A DNA stretch of 64,000 nt, taken from Ridgeia piscesae (Eukaryota > Annelida > Polychaeta > Sabellida > Siboglinidae). The stretch lies in contig JAODUO010000435.1 in the NCBI GenBank assembly GCA_025642075.2, positions 211,001-275,000 of the forward strand. The letters run 5' to 3'. Each line of letters opens with the position of its first letter. The first letter of the stretch is position 1. Position numbers and translations under genes: made by a program. The notes beneath the pieces are model-generated. The model saw only the letters and a list, made by a program, of their open reading frames with translations, ran no database searches and was not told the origin of the DNA. Below are positions 27,517 to 40,289 of this stretch, piece by piece.

Positions 27517-27618
27517 GGGATCAGCTGAACATCTTCAACAATCAGGCCGAAGTGCAGATTGGTGGGAAACGGGAGGATTCTGGGAAGATCATGCGTCCGT
27601 TCAATGGATTAATCAGTG
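27517..27618 (+). CDS. neurexin exon: LNS6 strand after splice site 4
   Basis: Acceptor atcttccag and donor gtaact; 102 nt, phase 1 to phase 1. Encodes DQLNIFNNQAEVQIGG and MRPFNGLISG, equivalent to vertebrate QLTIFN-x-QA-x-I-x-IGG and FQGQLSGLYY. Its start marks the downstream side of SS4. With this splice the SS4 insert is absent. Confidence 0.94.
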
Positions 27619-28585
27619 GTAACTATCAACTTCTCATCCTCAAATTTATGTTAATCGTAATTATTTTGCCAAAAAACAAACTCCAGTATCTACACTCACA
27701 TACCATTGGATTTACATTTTGTTTTGATGAAATCATCACAGAAAGTATAATGTCATTGTTACTAACTTTTGCTCAGAAAGTAAACAAATATGTATTTTAA
27801 GGTTACATAAGCCTGTCAAATTATTTGACATTCTCAGACATGGTCATCAAAGTAAATATGTTTGGTTAATTTAGCATTAAGCCAAAATCACACTTTAGTT
27901 ATCATAACATATCATTACTATTTATTATTACTATCATTATTATTTAATCAATATATGCAGACTTATCATCATACATGTATGTACACACCCGTGAATGGGA
28001 CAGCTGTCCCGGTGTTGATGCTGTTAAAGTAAAGTTATATTATTATTACTTAAACTGGAAAGGTTAATGTATTACAGACTCGACTATCAAACCGGATTGG
28101 TGATGGGATAAAAGAGTGGAAACTTAAAGGATGTCTTACTTCCTGGTTACAGATTAATGTACACCAGCAATGTAGAACGCAGTGGCTCAGTGGGTAGAGC
28201 TTCGGGCTCTCGATTAAGAGGACCTGGGTTCGAATCCTGTGCTGCGGTGTTAAAACCTTGGGCAAGTTTTTTCACTCGACATTGCTCCTATATACAGCTG
28301 TATACATGAGTACCTGGCTATAGACAGTGTGGATATGTGTACGAGCAGTCTTTGCGCATTATTTGTAGCACATGGCTGGATGCTTCCCAGAGAAGTTGAG
28401 ATGGTGAGTGATTGAACAGGTCTGTCAGGAAAGTAAAGTGCTAAGGATTGGATACTGTGCTATACAAGAACTTGCCTTTCACACCTTCATTATGTAACAT
28501 CCTCTCTTACAACAGCCTCTGTGGTCAGTCAATGATTGGGAACTGTTGGACAACTACTCGACCCAAAGTGTGTGATTTTTTGCAG
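27619..28585 (+). other. neurexin intron within LNS6, containing a SINE
   Basis: 967 bp, AT-rich in the first half. A tRNA-derived SINE on the plus strand ends about 110 bp before the next exon. Confidence 0.8.
28176..28472 (+). mobile_element. tRNA-derived SINE, near full length
   Basis: The head carries an A box (TGGCTCAGTGGG, 28183-28194) and a perfect B box (GGTTCGAATCC, 28227-28237) with GCTC/GAGC D-stem and cgcag/ctgcg acceptor pairing. The T-stem is poor, so it is not a working tRNA gene. The body runs ttgggcaagttttttcactc, then the atggctggatgcttcccaga block, to gctatacaagaac. Bodies of this general look are widespread in metazoan SINEs. The exact family was not identified. Confidence 0.8.
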
Positions 28586-28691
28586 GTCTGGTATTCAACG
28601 GCATACGGATTCTGGATCTTGCGTCAAAACACGATTCCCAGGTTCACATCGAAAGAGACGTCGTGTTGAACACACATCCGATAGAGTACAG
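28586..28691 (+). CDS. neurexin exon: end of LNS6
   Basis: Acceptor ttttttgcag and donor gtggga; phase 1 to phase 2. Encodes GLVFNGIRILDLASKHDSQV, matching vertebrate GLYYNGLKVLNMAAENDPN, the last strands of LNS6. It is followed by HIERDVVLNTHPIEY leading into the stalk. Confidence 0.94.
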
Positions 28692-29264
28692 GTGGGAGTC
28701 GGGGACGATGCACAGAGCCACATCACTTTACTGTCACTTTGGTAACACAAACACCCCACAATTAAGATCACCTGGGTACTACAGCCACCCGACACTCAAG
28801 GTCATATTGTTAATGCAGCCACTTCACAATTAAGGTCACTTGGATAATACAGCCACCTCGAAATTAAGGTCACCCTGTAATACAGCCACCTCAGACTTAT
28901 GGTCACCTTGATAATTCACAATTAAGGTCACTTTGGTAAAACAGTCACCTCACAATTAAGGTCACCTGTAAGGAAATTCAGTAAATATGTCTGTAACAGC
29001 AAAGAATAGGACATATATCTTGATAATGTGGTCACCTCCTAATTTAGGTCAATTTTCATGTCCCAAAGGTGTCCTTGTTAGTGAGGTACAGAAACTAGAA
29101 AATGTCATCAAGGTATAATGAAACCTATGCAGTGAACTCCCCGGATGACGTCACTGAGTGAACTGTGTAGAGACTGTGTTTGTCTGTGCCATGTGATCAG
29201 CCACAGACAATGTGAAATGTGTGCAGTAAGATGTTTCGTAACAAACAATGTCTTGTCGTTTCAG
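28692..29264 (+). other. neurexin intron with tandem repeat
   Basis: 573 bp, over half of it occupied by the repeat at 28745-29075. Confidence 0.8.
28745..29075. repeat. ~35-bp tandem repeat (aattaaggtcacct family)
   Basis: Seven to eight diverged units built from acagccacctcacaattaag followed by gtcacctggataat. The right flank (atgtcccaaaggtgtccttg then ttagtgagg) resembles the end of a DNA transposon known to me from many invertebrates. A related single-copy block lies at about 5200-5360. Confidence 0.75.
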
Positions 29265-29352
29265 TGTGACGCTGCTGCCGCCTACCAAGCCTGTCGTAGT
29301 CGCTCCGGGCGACACCGTCACATCGAGGATGCAGTCGACCATGGGGTCAAAG
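29265..29352 (+). CDS. neurexin exon: stalk segment 1
   Basis: Acceptor tcgtttcag and donor gtgagg; phase 2 to phase 0, 88 nt. Encodes SVTLLPPTKPVVVAPGD and VTSRMQSTMGSK, a Pro/Thr/Val-rich sequence. It has no strong family signature by itself and is accepted because phases and splice sites fit between neighbours. Confidence 0.8.
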
Positions 29353-30401
29353 GTGAGGAATCACAATCTCAGCTCGTCATGTTGATTATTTCTTGTGATA
29401 GCCCTTATCGGCAGGGTTAAGGGGTAGGGGATCATTTCAAAAATATCCTATTTGCAGGATGATTTCAGTATGAAGATTCTCTCAACAACAAAACATTATT
29501 TTTCACATCTATTTTATACTAATAAAATTATTAATCTTGAATATAGAAATCACATTCAGATGTGCAAGATACAATGCAGCCTTCACTGTCTTGTGCCTGG
29601 GTTTTCTTGTTCTGCCATCCCCAACTCTACTCTTTGCCTCTTCCCAAACTCCACCCTTTGGTACTTCAGTCCCGTCTCCTCACAATCCCCTCCCACTATC
29701 CTCATTCTCTCCATCTCAGAACAGCTCCTTCCTGGGAAAGTCTGCCATCTTCCTCAGATCCATCCTCCATCCTCAAGAACAAGTTTATATTTTGACCAAA
29801 AATATATACATATATATATATATGTATATAATATATATATATGTAATATATACTTTACATAATAAGTGTGTCAAGTATATATTATTTCGCAAATAAAACA
29901 GATGTTCATATATAAGTGCATACACCATTGCTTCAAAAACTAGACTAATGGAAAGCAAATAACGGTCGGAGACATTCTTATTCTTTCCCAATTTCTCAAC
30001 ATAGGTTTGTGTGGCTGGAGGGCGTGTTACATAGCCGTGAATTCTGCATAAAACATTTGCTAGAAAGAAAACTAGAGTACAAAGAAGGCACCGAAGGACT
30101 GTGAATAAGGGAAGACCACACAAGGAATGGAGGGATCAGGTTAGGCTGGATACTAGACTCCCGCTGCTGACAGCAGTGGTGGGCTTTTAAAAAGGAGGAA
30201 TTGGCAGGACGTGGCACTCTGGAGGACGTCAAGTGGTCACGCTAGCCCATGCCTTATGAGTCAAGTCAAACTGGAATATGTCAGATTTTGGTGACGGGAA
30301 CTTGTACTCATCCTAATAGTCGCTGAATACACAGTGGAATGAAGATTATGTTAATTAATGTTCTGTCAGTACATTTCAGCTGGTTTATCTGTCAGCCACC
30401 C

Positions 30402-30704
<303 letters not shown>

Positions 30705-31540
30705 AGTGACACATTGTTTGGCCAATCCGTTGTAATGGAGATAAATAGAGTTTACGTGTCAGTGGCTATAGATAGTGCCAAGTCAAATCACACGCTGCTT
30801 GCTCAGTCTACTTTGAGGATGTATTGTCAGTTTATACGCAGTCACATAGAGGCTTTAATCAACATTGTTGTATTGTTTTGTGTAATAGTAATGCATACGT
30901 TAACATTGTTTTCAATAATGCCGTAAATTTGGAGAAATAAAATACAAAATAAGTTAATCGTAATTAATAAATTACTTTAATGACATGACACATAAATTTA
31001 TATGATGGCTAATGTATGTATGTGTATATATCATATATAAACTTATATGTATAATTATTTGATAGAATTTATTTTTCCGATGCATGTACCAGTATATGTT
31101 TTATTTCCAATAATTTATTTCCATTTCTTCAAATGTAATTTTTTTATTATAACATATATTGGAAACACAATACACACGTGTATATGTATGCATTGTAAAA
31201 ATATATGTAGCAATTAATTAGTTAAACAATAATAATATGTTGCTTTAAAATGATATATATTTTGTTTGAAATGAACTGGCTATAGATTGTCCATTACTAA
31301 AGGCCAGTAGGTGTTCACAAGATGTTTAAGAGAAGCTTGATATGAAATGGTCTTTATCTCTAGAGAAAGATTTTGCCACACCGGTGGATCTGAAAGTGAA
31401 AGCATGTTATTATCATTCCAGTTGTTATGCAGTACACAAACATTTAGCTTTTTGACACCCCAGAGATTGTGTTTCTTCTTCATGGCCTGAAAATTGGTTG
31501 ATTGAATTTTGATTGACGTTTCACCTCCAAGACATATTCC

Positions 31541-31852
31541 TCAATTACCATCATTGATTGAAAGCAAAACTGAAACCAAACCAAAGACATAGTAGGTGAT
31601 GATCGTAACCGTGGCTACGGCCCTGAATGGAATGCAGAAATCACCCATCCATACGCCAGCCACGTAGTATGCTGTAATAAACACACAACTAATCAATAAG
31701 CCAAACGAGATTGCCCTTTTAGGCAGTGCAGTTTCTCTGATCCTGACGCAAAATCCATGCATCGCTGCACACTGTTGCCATGTCAACCTCATCCATTGGA
31801 TCATCAAACGCACGTTGCCCTGTTTGTGTGTGGTGTGCGACGATCCCCGCAT
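31541..31852 (-). other. unassigned minus-strand open frame with two hydrophobic segments
   Basis: 103 codons, antisense inside a neurexin intron. From an internal Met the frame has a short basic stretch (RIRETALPKRA), then the hydrophobic segments ISFGLLISCVFITAYYVAGV and VATVTIITYYVFGLVSVLL. A possible donor (ATGG then gtgatt) lies between them, so the first part could be a type II membrane anchor exon. The family is not recognised. Could equally be chance. Confidence 0.2.
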
Positions 31853-32424
31853 TCAACGTCGGCATTTCCTGTTTTATCTCAAACACACAGAAACATCTTT
31901 TCCCAGTCTTTCGACATCGACGGGGCAATGCCTCGGTGGACCGGCGCAACATCAACTCCCATCTCTGGGGAGCAGCGATTATCATTACAGACGATTTACC
32001 CGGAGGAGTGACTTCGATCGGCGGACTAGACAGCGGTGCTTCTCTTCGGAGATGATTAATTCTGCATTAGAGGGATGACTGAACGTCAGAGAAAGCATGG
32101 ACACAAGGTCGTTAGAATTGAGATGCACGGTTTGTAGCGGCTGACATTTTAGTCGTCGAAGTAGCTGGCAGTCTGACGGAAGCGCCTTGAGGTGTCGGGC
32201 AGGTTTAAATATCGAAAGGAAGTCGGCGTAGAAAAATGTGTCGGGCAACGGTAATGCGGAGTGTAATGTTGACATTTGTTCTGGTTGACGTCTGCCAAAG
32301 TGTCATCTTCATTCAGGTACGTCTGGTGACAGGTTGTCGTGTTATAGTTTCCAAGGATGATGGGTATTTTCCTGGCTGGTGTATACATCAAACGTTTGCC
32401 GAAATTGTTTGATCCAGTTTTCTT

Positions 32425-32610
32425 GTTGATGACTTTATAGAGTTTATAGTTGGTGATTTTATAGTGTTTATTGTTGGTGATTTTATAGTGTTTATTGTTG
32501 GTGACTTTATAGCGGTTTTTTTATTGTTTGTGAATTTATAGTGTTTATTGTTGATGACTTTATAGTGTTTATTGTTGGTAACTTTATAGTGTTTATTGTT
32601 GGTGATTGAC
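32425..32610. repeat. 24-bp AT-rich tandem repeat
   Basis: About eight copies of tttatagtgtttattgttgg plus tgat, with one diverged unit near 32515. Confidence 0.9.
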
Positions 32611-34862
32611 TTTATCCCATTTTCAAGTTCAGATGTTGCGATTGATTATGATTTAAAATTGTAATGACATTAGTCTTGTGCACGTAGATAGTGCATCTTC
32701 TAGGACCGCTGCATAGCATAGTTGAATCAATAATATCCCGTATACCTTGATATAACGTGAGATATAATCAATTCAAATGCAGATTGATGCAACTCAGGCC
32801 GTGGTTGACCCATTGACCAGTGGTCATTGATGGATGTATGGTCAGTCTGACCTAATTCTGTTACATCCGTGCATCGGTTGGCTAACAAATCGCAAACATA
32901 CTGGATTTTATTTAAGTATTCGTAGGGGCTATATTGGTTTCTCCAGACTGGGCAGGTATAATTTCATAGTTTGCGATTAACACGTCTATAACCAAGAGTT
33001 CCTGGATATGTTAAGATATGTACATTTATGTTTTCATGATTTTAATCTACTGTAAATAATAAACTATTTAAAAATAAATAAACTGCATTGATAGACTCTT
33101 TAAAAAATGGTAACATTGCAATTTATATTTTAATACAGCTCAATACAAAAGATGACAGAATAAAATTGCTTCAATAAGTAGACAAATTTAAAAATCCATT
33201 CAAAAAGACTGCATAAATTTGGAGGACTCATCTCAGTGAATAAAACTGACCAACGGAATGTGTAAAGTCACCGAGAAAAAAATGACAACTGAGATTTGCC
33301 AGACATTGCTAGAGACAAAGACAAAATGGCAACTGGGACGATCTTGTGGCAACTGGCTCACGGAATGGTGAAGAGCAGCAACATTCATCGCCTGCTTGAA
33401 GGAAGACGTAGGCCTGGAGGTGAAAGACCTGAAGTCTGCACTGGTAGACGGAGGAACCTGGAGAAGGAGAGAAGAAGCCACAAATGTTTTATCCCAGCCA
33501 CTGGCTTCAGTTTGAAAATACACATAAAATGGATACCTGACAGTGGCTATATTCTATATGCACACATAATCATTGGTAACTGAGCAAAATCGGTTTTAAA
33601 AACAGAAAGCTTGTGAATATGGTTTAATGTGAAACAGCCCCACACAAAGCCAGTAGCTGAAGGTTTGCAGCGTCTGTCGGTCCCTGTTGTTTTGAAAAGA
33701 CCCCCAGAGACTGAATGTGCATTGCCTCTGCTGTGAAATGTGTGATTAGTTCTCAGTAAAAACAAATCCGACCAATTCAGCTGAGGTGCAGCACTGAGCA
33801 TACACTTCCAATGCATTGATTATCCTCCGTATTGACTCGGTGATCAATAGTGCCATTTCCTCTTCTCCATTGCCAGGGATCAGCAACAACAGGTTTATAG
33901 TTCAATCTGTGTCGGCCATTACTTAATTGCTCCTGTAATCTGTCGCCGTGACAGGATCCGGCCATAGCAGGAAGTAGCTACTAGCTAGAACAGGAAGTGA
34001 CTATAATGGGCCTGGACCCAGTCATCCAGCATCCGTTCCCCTGAGAACTCTTGACATTATCCGTGAATTGCATGCATGCATGGTCAGTCACTATAGCTTT
34101 CATTTCTCTAGATTTGTCCACCTTTTTGATTGGCTAATGAATGCCTGATGATACCCTGACTGTCTGCTCTGTCTACTGTAGTCCCAGGGTGTCACCTCAA
34201 TGCTAGTCCTCGGTTTTGTGACCTTTCTCCGACTGTTGCTAGTCCCAAGTGGCCTTCATCCCTTCCACCTCCACTCCCTATTCTACTTCCCAGATGTGCC
34301 CTCCCATCTCCCCTCCCATCTCCTACCATTAAGGAGTCGTATCTTCACCGGGCCTTCCGTGCCATGTTTCCGTGCAATATATAGTGAGTTTATCGTGAAA
34401 ATCCATTATTATTTGTAAACAGAATTAAGACTGTTTAATATAATGCATTTTTTTCACAATGCAAAAAGTTGTTGCTATATTACCATCCTGGTATCGACAA
34501 GTTCAGTATGTAACATCATTATTAACGGTGTGAAATCATTTTTTAAACTGAAATTATGAGGTTTTTGAAACATTTCAGCACTGGCTTCGTAAGCACTCTT
34601 AAACACATGGTAACCACAGATTCGTCATTGAAATGTGTGACCCTAATATGACACCATTTGGTGTCAACAAACTTCATCACAGACTTTAGAATGTTTTCAT
34701 GGTAAAGTTATGATTTTAAATCAAGATACTGTAAAAACTATTAATGCTGTTGCTCCTTGTGTCAGTTCAAGCTAGTAGCTGTTATTACTAATATCATTTC
34801 TAAATAGTGCAAAAATTGATATTGTAAATTGTATTTCGAATAAGTTTATTGTTTGTTTACAG

Positions 34863-35041
34863 ACGACTTCACGTTTTGATCGAGGCGATGATATCATCTT
34901 CTCCGGGGTGGATTCCAACTGCCCCCCAGAGGGAGGGGTCGATTGCTCCAATGCGGGAGTGACCCCCACCGATGCCCTGATCAGACCTTCAAGTCGAGGA
35001 GGTCCTACCCCTGCAGCACTGGTGCCTTCAACCACACCCAG
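34863..35041 (+). CDS. neurexin exon: stalk segment 2 with first cysteine loop
   Basis: Acceptor gtttacag and donor gtaggg; phase 0 to phase 2. Encodes FDRGDDIIFSGVDSNC, a nine-residue cysteine loop CPPEGGVDC, then a Pro/Thr-rich tail (RPSSRGGPTP). Vertebrate neurexin stalks also carry short acidic cysteine loops near Ser-Gly sites. Confidence 0.9.
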
Positions 35042-35612
35042 GTAGGGGGTCAGAACATTGTTAATTTTATGAAGAATATTCGGAGTATAGTTGAGCTATT
35101 GGTACATGCATGACGAGATAATGGGTGTATTCATGTTATGGTATAATTATGCATGCATAATATATAATACAGTAACTTTAGATCCAGAGAATGGAGATAC
35201 ACTTTGCACTGACGAGGGTGTATAAAACATAATATTCATTTGAATGCATGGGGAAATGTGAGGTGTAATAATTATGCCCGTACATGCACACATACTTGTG
35301 CATACACACATTATCCATTGAATAGATCTTTTTTGTTATTTCTGGTACATCATACCAGGATTTAAAAACAAAGTTATTAGCCTGAATTTGTTTACTGAAT
35401 ATGTCAAATGTTTGAAGATGTCACTGTCGGTCTTGCATTTGGAGGACATGTACACATACATCTGCATGCATGCACGCACACAATCAATCACACAGCAATA
35501 CATTTGTACAAACACACACACCACGCATGCACGCACGCACGCATGTGCGCACGCACGCACAAATTCAATGTTCCAAAACAGTGAATTCAACCAATGGTAT
35601 TTCTCCTCCCAG
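35042..35612 (+). other. neurexin intron before the last exon
   Basis: 571 bp with a short (CACG)n-like patch at 35470-35560. No exon seen. Confidence 0.8.
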
Positions 35613-36327
35613 AATGCCCCAGACAACATTTGAGCCGGTCGTGCCGCTTGAAGAGACCTCTGGTGAGGAGCCGTGCGATGACGACGACATCGACTGCAAC
35701 GACCAATCATCAGGCAGCGACAAACTCCCCGAGAGGCCTGTCAACAAACCACAGCCGACCGACGACAGTATCTACTTTGACACCCACACACTGACAGAGA
35801 AGGTCCCTCGTAGGAACCACACGGGGACCGGGGACCAAGAATGGTCCTCCGACGACAAGACCTCAACCCGGAGACCGCGAACGACACCAGAACCTCTCGT
35901 GATCAGAGAAAACATGACTGTGGCTCCACCACGCAAACCGCTACACCGAATCACAACGCGGGCGCCGGTTGGTCAGCAAACAACGCCTTCTAAAGGCGGC
36001 GGCCATGGATATGTCACCGAAGTTGACCCTGAGCCGAAGAGGTCATCCCCACAAGATCGGCTCAAGATGAATATTGGCCTCATCGCTGGTATTGCGGCAG
36101 GAGTTATTTTACTTTTGCTTCTACTTGCGTTTGCCCTGTATAAATACAAAAGCCGTGACGAGGGAACGTATAAAGTGGACGAGGGTAAGAATTATGGGTA
36201 TGAAGTCTGTGCCAGCGGAACGGCTGGGTCAAACAGCGACACAAATGGCACAACAAAATGTGGCGGTGGTATGACACCACCTAGTGGCAAACGGAAGAAA
36301 AAGGATGTGAAGGAATGGTACGTGTAG
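35613..36327 (+). CDS. neurexin last exon: stalk, membrane helix, cytoplasmic tail
   Basis: Acceptor ctcctcccag; enters in phase 2 and stops at TAG 36325-36327. The exon encodes the acidic cysteine loop CDDDDIDC followed by NDQSSGSDK, then a long Thr/Pro/Arg-rich stalk with likely O-glycosylation sites and one NMT sequon. A hydrophobic helix follows (IGLIAGIAAGVILLLLLLAF). The juxtamembrane YKYKSRDEGTYKVDE matches the vertebrate protein 4.1-binding segment YRNRDEGSY. The tail is about 60 residues and ends KKKDVKEWYV, a PDZ ligand of the kind bound by CASK and Mint in vertebrates (EYYV). Confidence 0.97.
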
Positions 36328-38640
36328 CGAATATCAACGTAGGTATTTAAATTAAAATCACGCCATTTTTAACTAAAATTAAAGTATTGTGAAGTTGTAT
36401 TATAAATGTGCAAGTTGTCGGTTGGAGAGGATTAAAATTCTCATTCATCTACCGTTTGTGTATTAGAAATCAAGTTGTGTTTCCTTGCAAGTTGGCTAGG
36501 ATACTTTATTCCATATTGTAAATTACTGCCATGTGTGTATGTGTCGCAGAAAAGTGAACTAGTTGTTTTATAACAGTTGCTGAAATCTGCCTTCGATTAT
36601 AAGCTGTCCAGGATTTCCGTGGTAATCTCCACGAAGAACATAGGATGCCAGTTGCTGTGGCAATTTTGTCTTTCAAAATATTACAGCAATTTCTCAATGG
36701 TGCTACTAGTCGTGTCATTAGTTTGCAGAATGTAGCGGATTTTGTTTTCTTAAGAAATTCGGTTTTGTGTTGTGTGTCTGCATTTAAAAACATCATCCGA
36801 TGGGCACTATGACAATATGATATAGACGGGATAATTGAGATAAATAGATGAAGATCAGATCATTAGTTTGATAAAATGTTGTTGGTTTCTGCAGAGAAAT
36901 GCAGTTGAGTTTCTGTCTTTTGTATTGGCCAAAATTCAGCATGACTGAAATGTCTTTCCTTAGTGAGACAAACTTTTGGTGCATTGCTTAGGTGTAACAT
37001 ATCATTTGATATTGTAACTGTGTACATAACAGCTACGCCTTTGTGTTATCTTTGTTGGCTTGGTGCTAGAAGTCACCAAACACAAGGTAGACATTTGAAC
37101 ATGTGGTTTATGTTCGGTGTGAATAACACGCAGTGGTTGTAACAAAGTTATTATGTTACCATGGGCAAGACATTTCAAACTGAAACGATTCCGATTCTGA
37201 AAACGAAACAAATCTGTTGTAGTGGAGTGAAAGGCAGTTTTGTTTTGGCCTCTTGGTAATTTGGAAATATGCAAGCCTGTTCCATCAATATTATCCTGAC
37301 CGTTGCGGAGCATGCCTAGTTATACAAATCATCATTGCATGTTTTAGGCAACTGGACTGCCCAGATAGGAAACTGTAAAATGTGCATGGTTTACATGCAT
37401 GCACAATCAAAACATTTCTAATATCTGGGTCATCTTTAAGGGCACGTTGATGCTGGGATGTGGAACAGTAGTAACAATTTTTAAAATACCTTGTAAAATA
37501 GTCCATATTTCGTCAAATGATTTCATATTCGTTCTTGATTTCGATCAGTAATAATCTATCATGTCTGCGTAACAAATATTTTAATTTACCTTTTATATAT
37601 CGGTTAATGGAAACTCAAGATTGGTACTCCTTGATTAGACATGTTTTCTGTGGAAGCATGTTTTTGCAATATCCTTAGGTGAGACACGAAATTTGTTGAC
37701 TGTTCTGTGCATGCTTGTATATGTATGTACATGTGCGTGTGCTCATACATGCAAGCCTTGTTGTTTTGTGTAAATACAGTACTTTATCATCAGAGAACGA
37801 TTGTTCATCAATAGTACAGAATTTGCTAAAATTACTGTTTCAAACAGGAATTATATTAACACTGCAAATACGTTTTAGGAAACTGTATGTTTATTCATAA
37901 CAAATTCATTAAAATAGTGGCTATTTTTTGCTAAATGTCTGGTATGTTACAAAAGTAATCCAACATTAAATTGTTTGATGAAATTACTTTCACTGCTACA
38001 CAATTGCCTATGTAAAGTACAAATTGTTTACCAAATCTTCTTAAAACATGATGTTGATAGTAACCAGTATTTATCATTTCTGTTTGGATTCGCAACTGCA
38101 TAAACATATACAGCAAAACTACAATGTCCAGCAAAACTGCAATTATACAGTTGTCATTGCAAATCAAGGTGACAGTAAGCATTGTTGTTGACATTGTGAC
38201 AAAGGTGTCTGTTGTAACTTAGTCACACTAATTGTTTTGTGACAATGCATGTATTAGGGCGATATTGTTAATTACTGTACATAGTCAAACTCGTTAGGAT
38301 GTGTGTAAATAATTGCGGCCATTACCTGGTTCCCGTGGAACAAGTCTGTTATGACGGTCTCAAGAATGGCGGATGTTCGCCATAGAAAGTGTCACGACTG
38401 TCACTATGACAGAGGTATTTACATAGGTAATGACAGAATCAGGGTTTGTTGGTTGAGCGTTAAGGGTATATAGATGTCGTTGAATGGCCACTGCTTTGAT
38501 GTTGTACTACGGGCCAAGAAACAATGTAAATAGCTGGCCGCGAGTACATCTACAGTAAGTTCTTCATCGTGTGGAAGGTCACGTGTATTATAAAGTCAGT
38601 ATTTTCTATGTATCAATAAATTGTTTGTTAATAAGTTGTG
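36328..38640 (+). other. probable neurexin 3'UTR
   Basis: About 2.3 kb of AT-rich, largely non-repetitive sequence after the stop codon, without a convincing open frame, ending near the poly(A) signal at 38615. The extent is inferred from the first AATAAA I saw that is followed by a GT-rich stretch. Confidence 0.5.
38615..38620 (+). terminator. candidate poly(A) signal of neurexin
   Basis: AATAAA followed 15-35 bases later by gttgtgtcttttctgtgcgtg, a GT-rich downstream element. Confidence 0.45.
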
Positions 38641-38873
38641 TCTTTTCTGTGCGTGAAACATCAACTATGACAACTTCCCGTGTGTCAGGATAGTTATTTT
38701 GGCTTTATATTCCAAGTCGTCTTGTAACAAAAAGCTTTGTTTGTTGCATTTGATTTGTTAATTGCTCATTGATTTTGTTAACTTGGAAAACAATTTCTCT
38801 TGCAAATGTATACATTTATGCGAGCAGGCAGCAACTCTGCCTTTGCCTGACTTTGTCTTTGTCTGTCTCTGTG

Positions 38874-38916
38874 TCTGTGTCTGTGTCTGTGTCTGTGTCT
38901 GTGTCTGTGTCTGTGT

Positions 38917-38972
<56 letters not shown>
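38874..38972. repeat. (TGTGTC)n followed by (TGCC)n
   Basis: Seven or so hexanucleotide units pass directly into about 13 TGCC units. Gives Arg/Gln/Ala/Gly-repeat frames on the minus strand that are not genes. Confidence 0.95.
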
Positions 38973-38974
<2 letters not shown>

Positions 38975-39582
38975 AGGCAAGCAAGCTCTGTCTTCTCGCT
39001 CTCTCTCACTCTTCCTACCCACTCACCACCTCTACTCCGCCAATCACACCTCTCCCCCTCCCTCCAGCCATGTAGCCAACCAACCATGACATGTTGGATG
39101 GAAGTCTCCACTTTTCCTGACCTGGCAGAATTCTGACACTGATGGCATGATGCTGCCAGCATGAACATGTTATCTGCCTTCTTCTGTCTATCACATGTAG
39201 CTCTTGCATCCTATTTGTGAGGGTTGAATATTAATCCCCGTTTGTTTGCATCCATCTCTGAGGAAAGTATTAATATTCCCACATATATACAATTATACAT
39301 ACACAAGCTTGGCTTTTCGATGCATTTCCGAGATACCATAAACAACATATCAGTTATTTGCTATCTTCTTTAAGAAATAAATACTATGTTTAATTAAGTC
39401 AAATGTATATCAATGCAAATCAGCTTATATATTAAATATGTTCCCAAATAAATGTGTGATTATATTCACTGTAGAATGATGCTAACATGTACGCATAATG
39501 ATGGCAAGCGTAGTTCTCCACAGGGTGCTGGTTTGAATATGCAAGTTAGAATGTCGACACTGTACCACATGGCAATGAATGT

Positions 39583-39681
39583 ACTGTACCGTACCGTACC
39601 GTACCGTACCGTACCGTACCGTCGTACCGTACCGTACCGTACCGTACCGTAGCGTACCGTACCGTACCGTACCGTACCGTA
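39583..39681. repeat. (CCGTA)n, about 19 copies
   Basis: A pentanucleotide array with two small interruptions (ccgtcgta and gtagcgta). Confidence 0.95.
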
Positions 39682-40289
39682 TGGTATTGTACTACCAACA
39701 TTCAGTTGCCATTACAGTTTACCTTCGAGCAGTTGTAACTTGCTTGTATGTGGCCGTCGCTGCTGTCTTTTTCAGGATCTATTTGTATATCCTAATGTCT
39801 GACGACTTCCAAACTGCATCATGTGCAGCTTCTAAGTTGAGACCAGCTGTCAAACCACACTGAGTGCAGTGTTTGCTAAATATCGCAGCTAGGATAGTAA
39901 AATAGTACGCTACACCTGACCCCACACGAACCAAGCATAAACACGTGAAGTTGGTCTTGCACTGAAAACTAGAAGAGCTGCATTTCAACTAATCCGTGAT
40001 ATCGGTGGTTGTATGCTTCAGTTATTTGTAGCAACTGTCAGGTGCATTGTGACAGAGGTGACTACATTAAATGTTGTCAATCCGTGCATTCTGGGGCGGG
40101 ACCGAGAACATGCCATTGTCGGAGGCCGCATGTTAGGCCAAAAATTGTGACAATGAAACCTGACAGGTGTTACACACGGACACGGCAAGGTTGTCTTGAC
40201 AAGCATAAATAGCTTCGCTGTTCGTGTCGAATGTGCAAATACCCATGACTGTACCGAATTGCGACGTAATGGGAGTGAGGGGGCATGAA

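Noticed and set aside
28176..28249. A functional tRNA gene
   Set aside because: The A and B boxes are good but the T-stem does not pair properly and the sequence continues into a SINE body shared with other copies.
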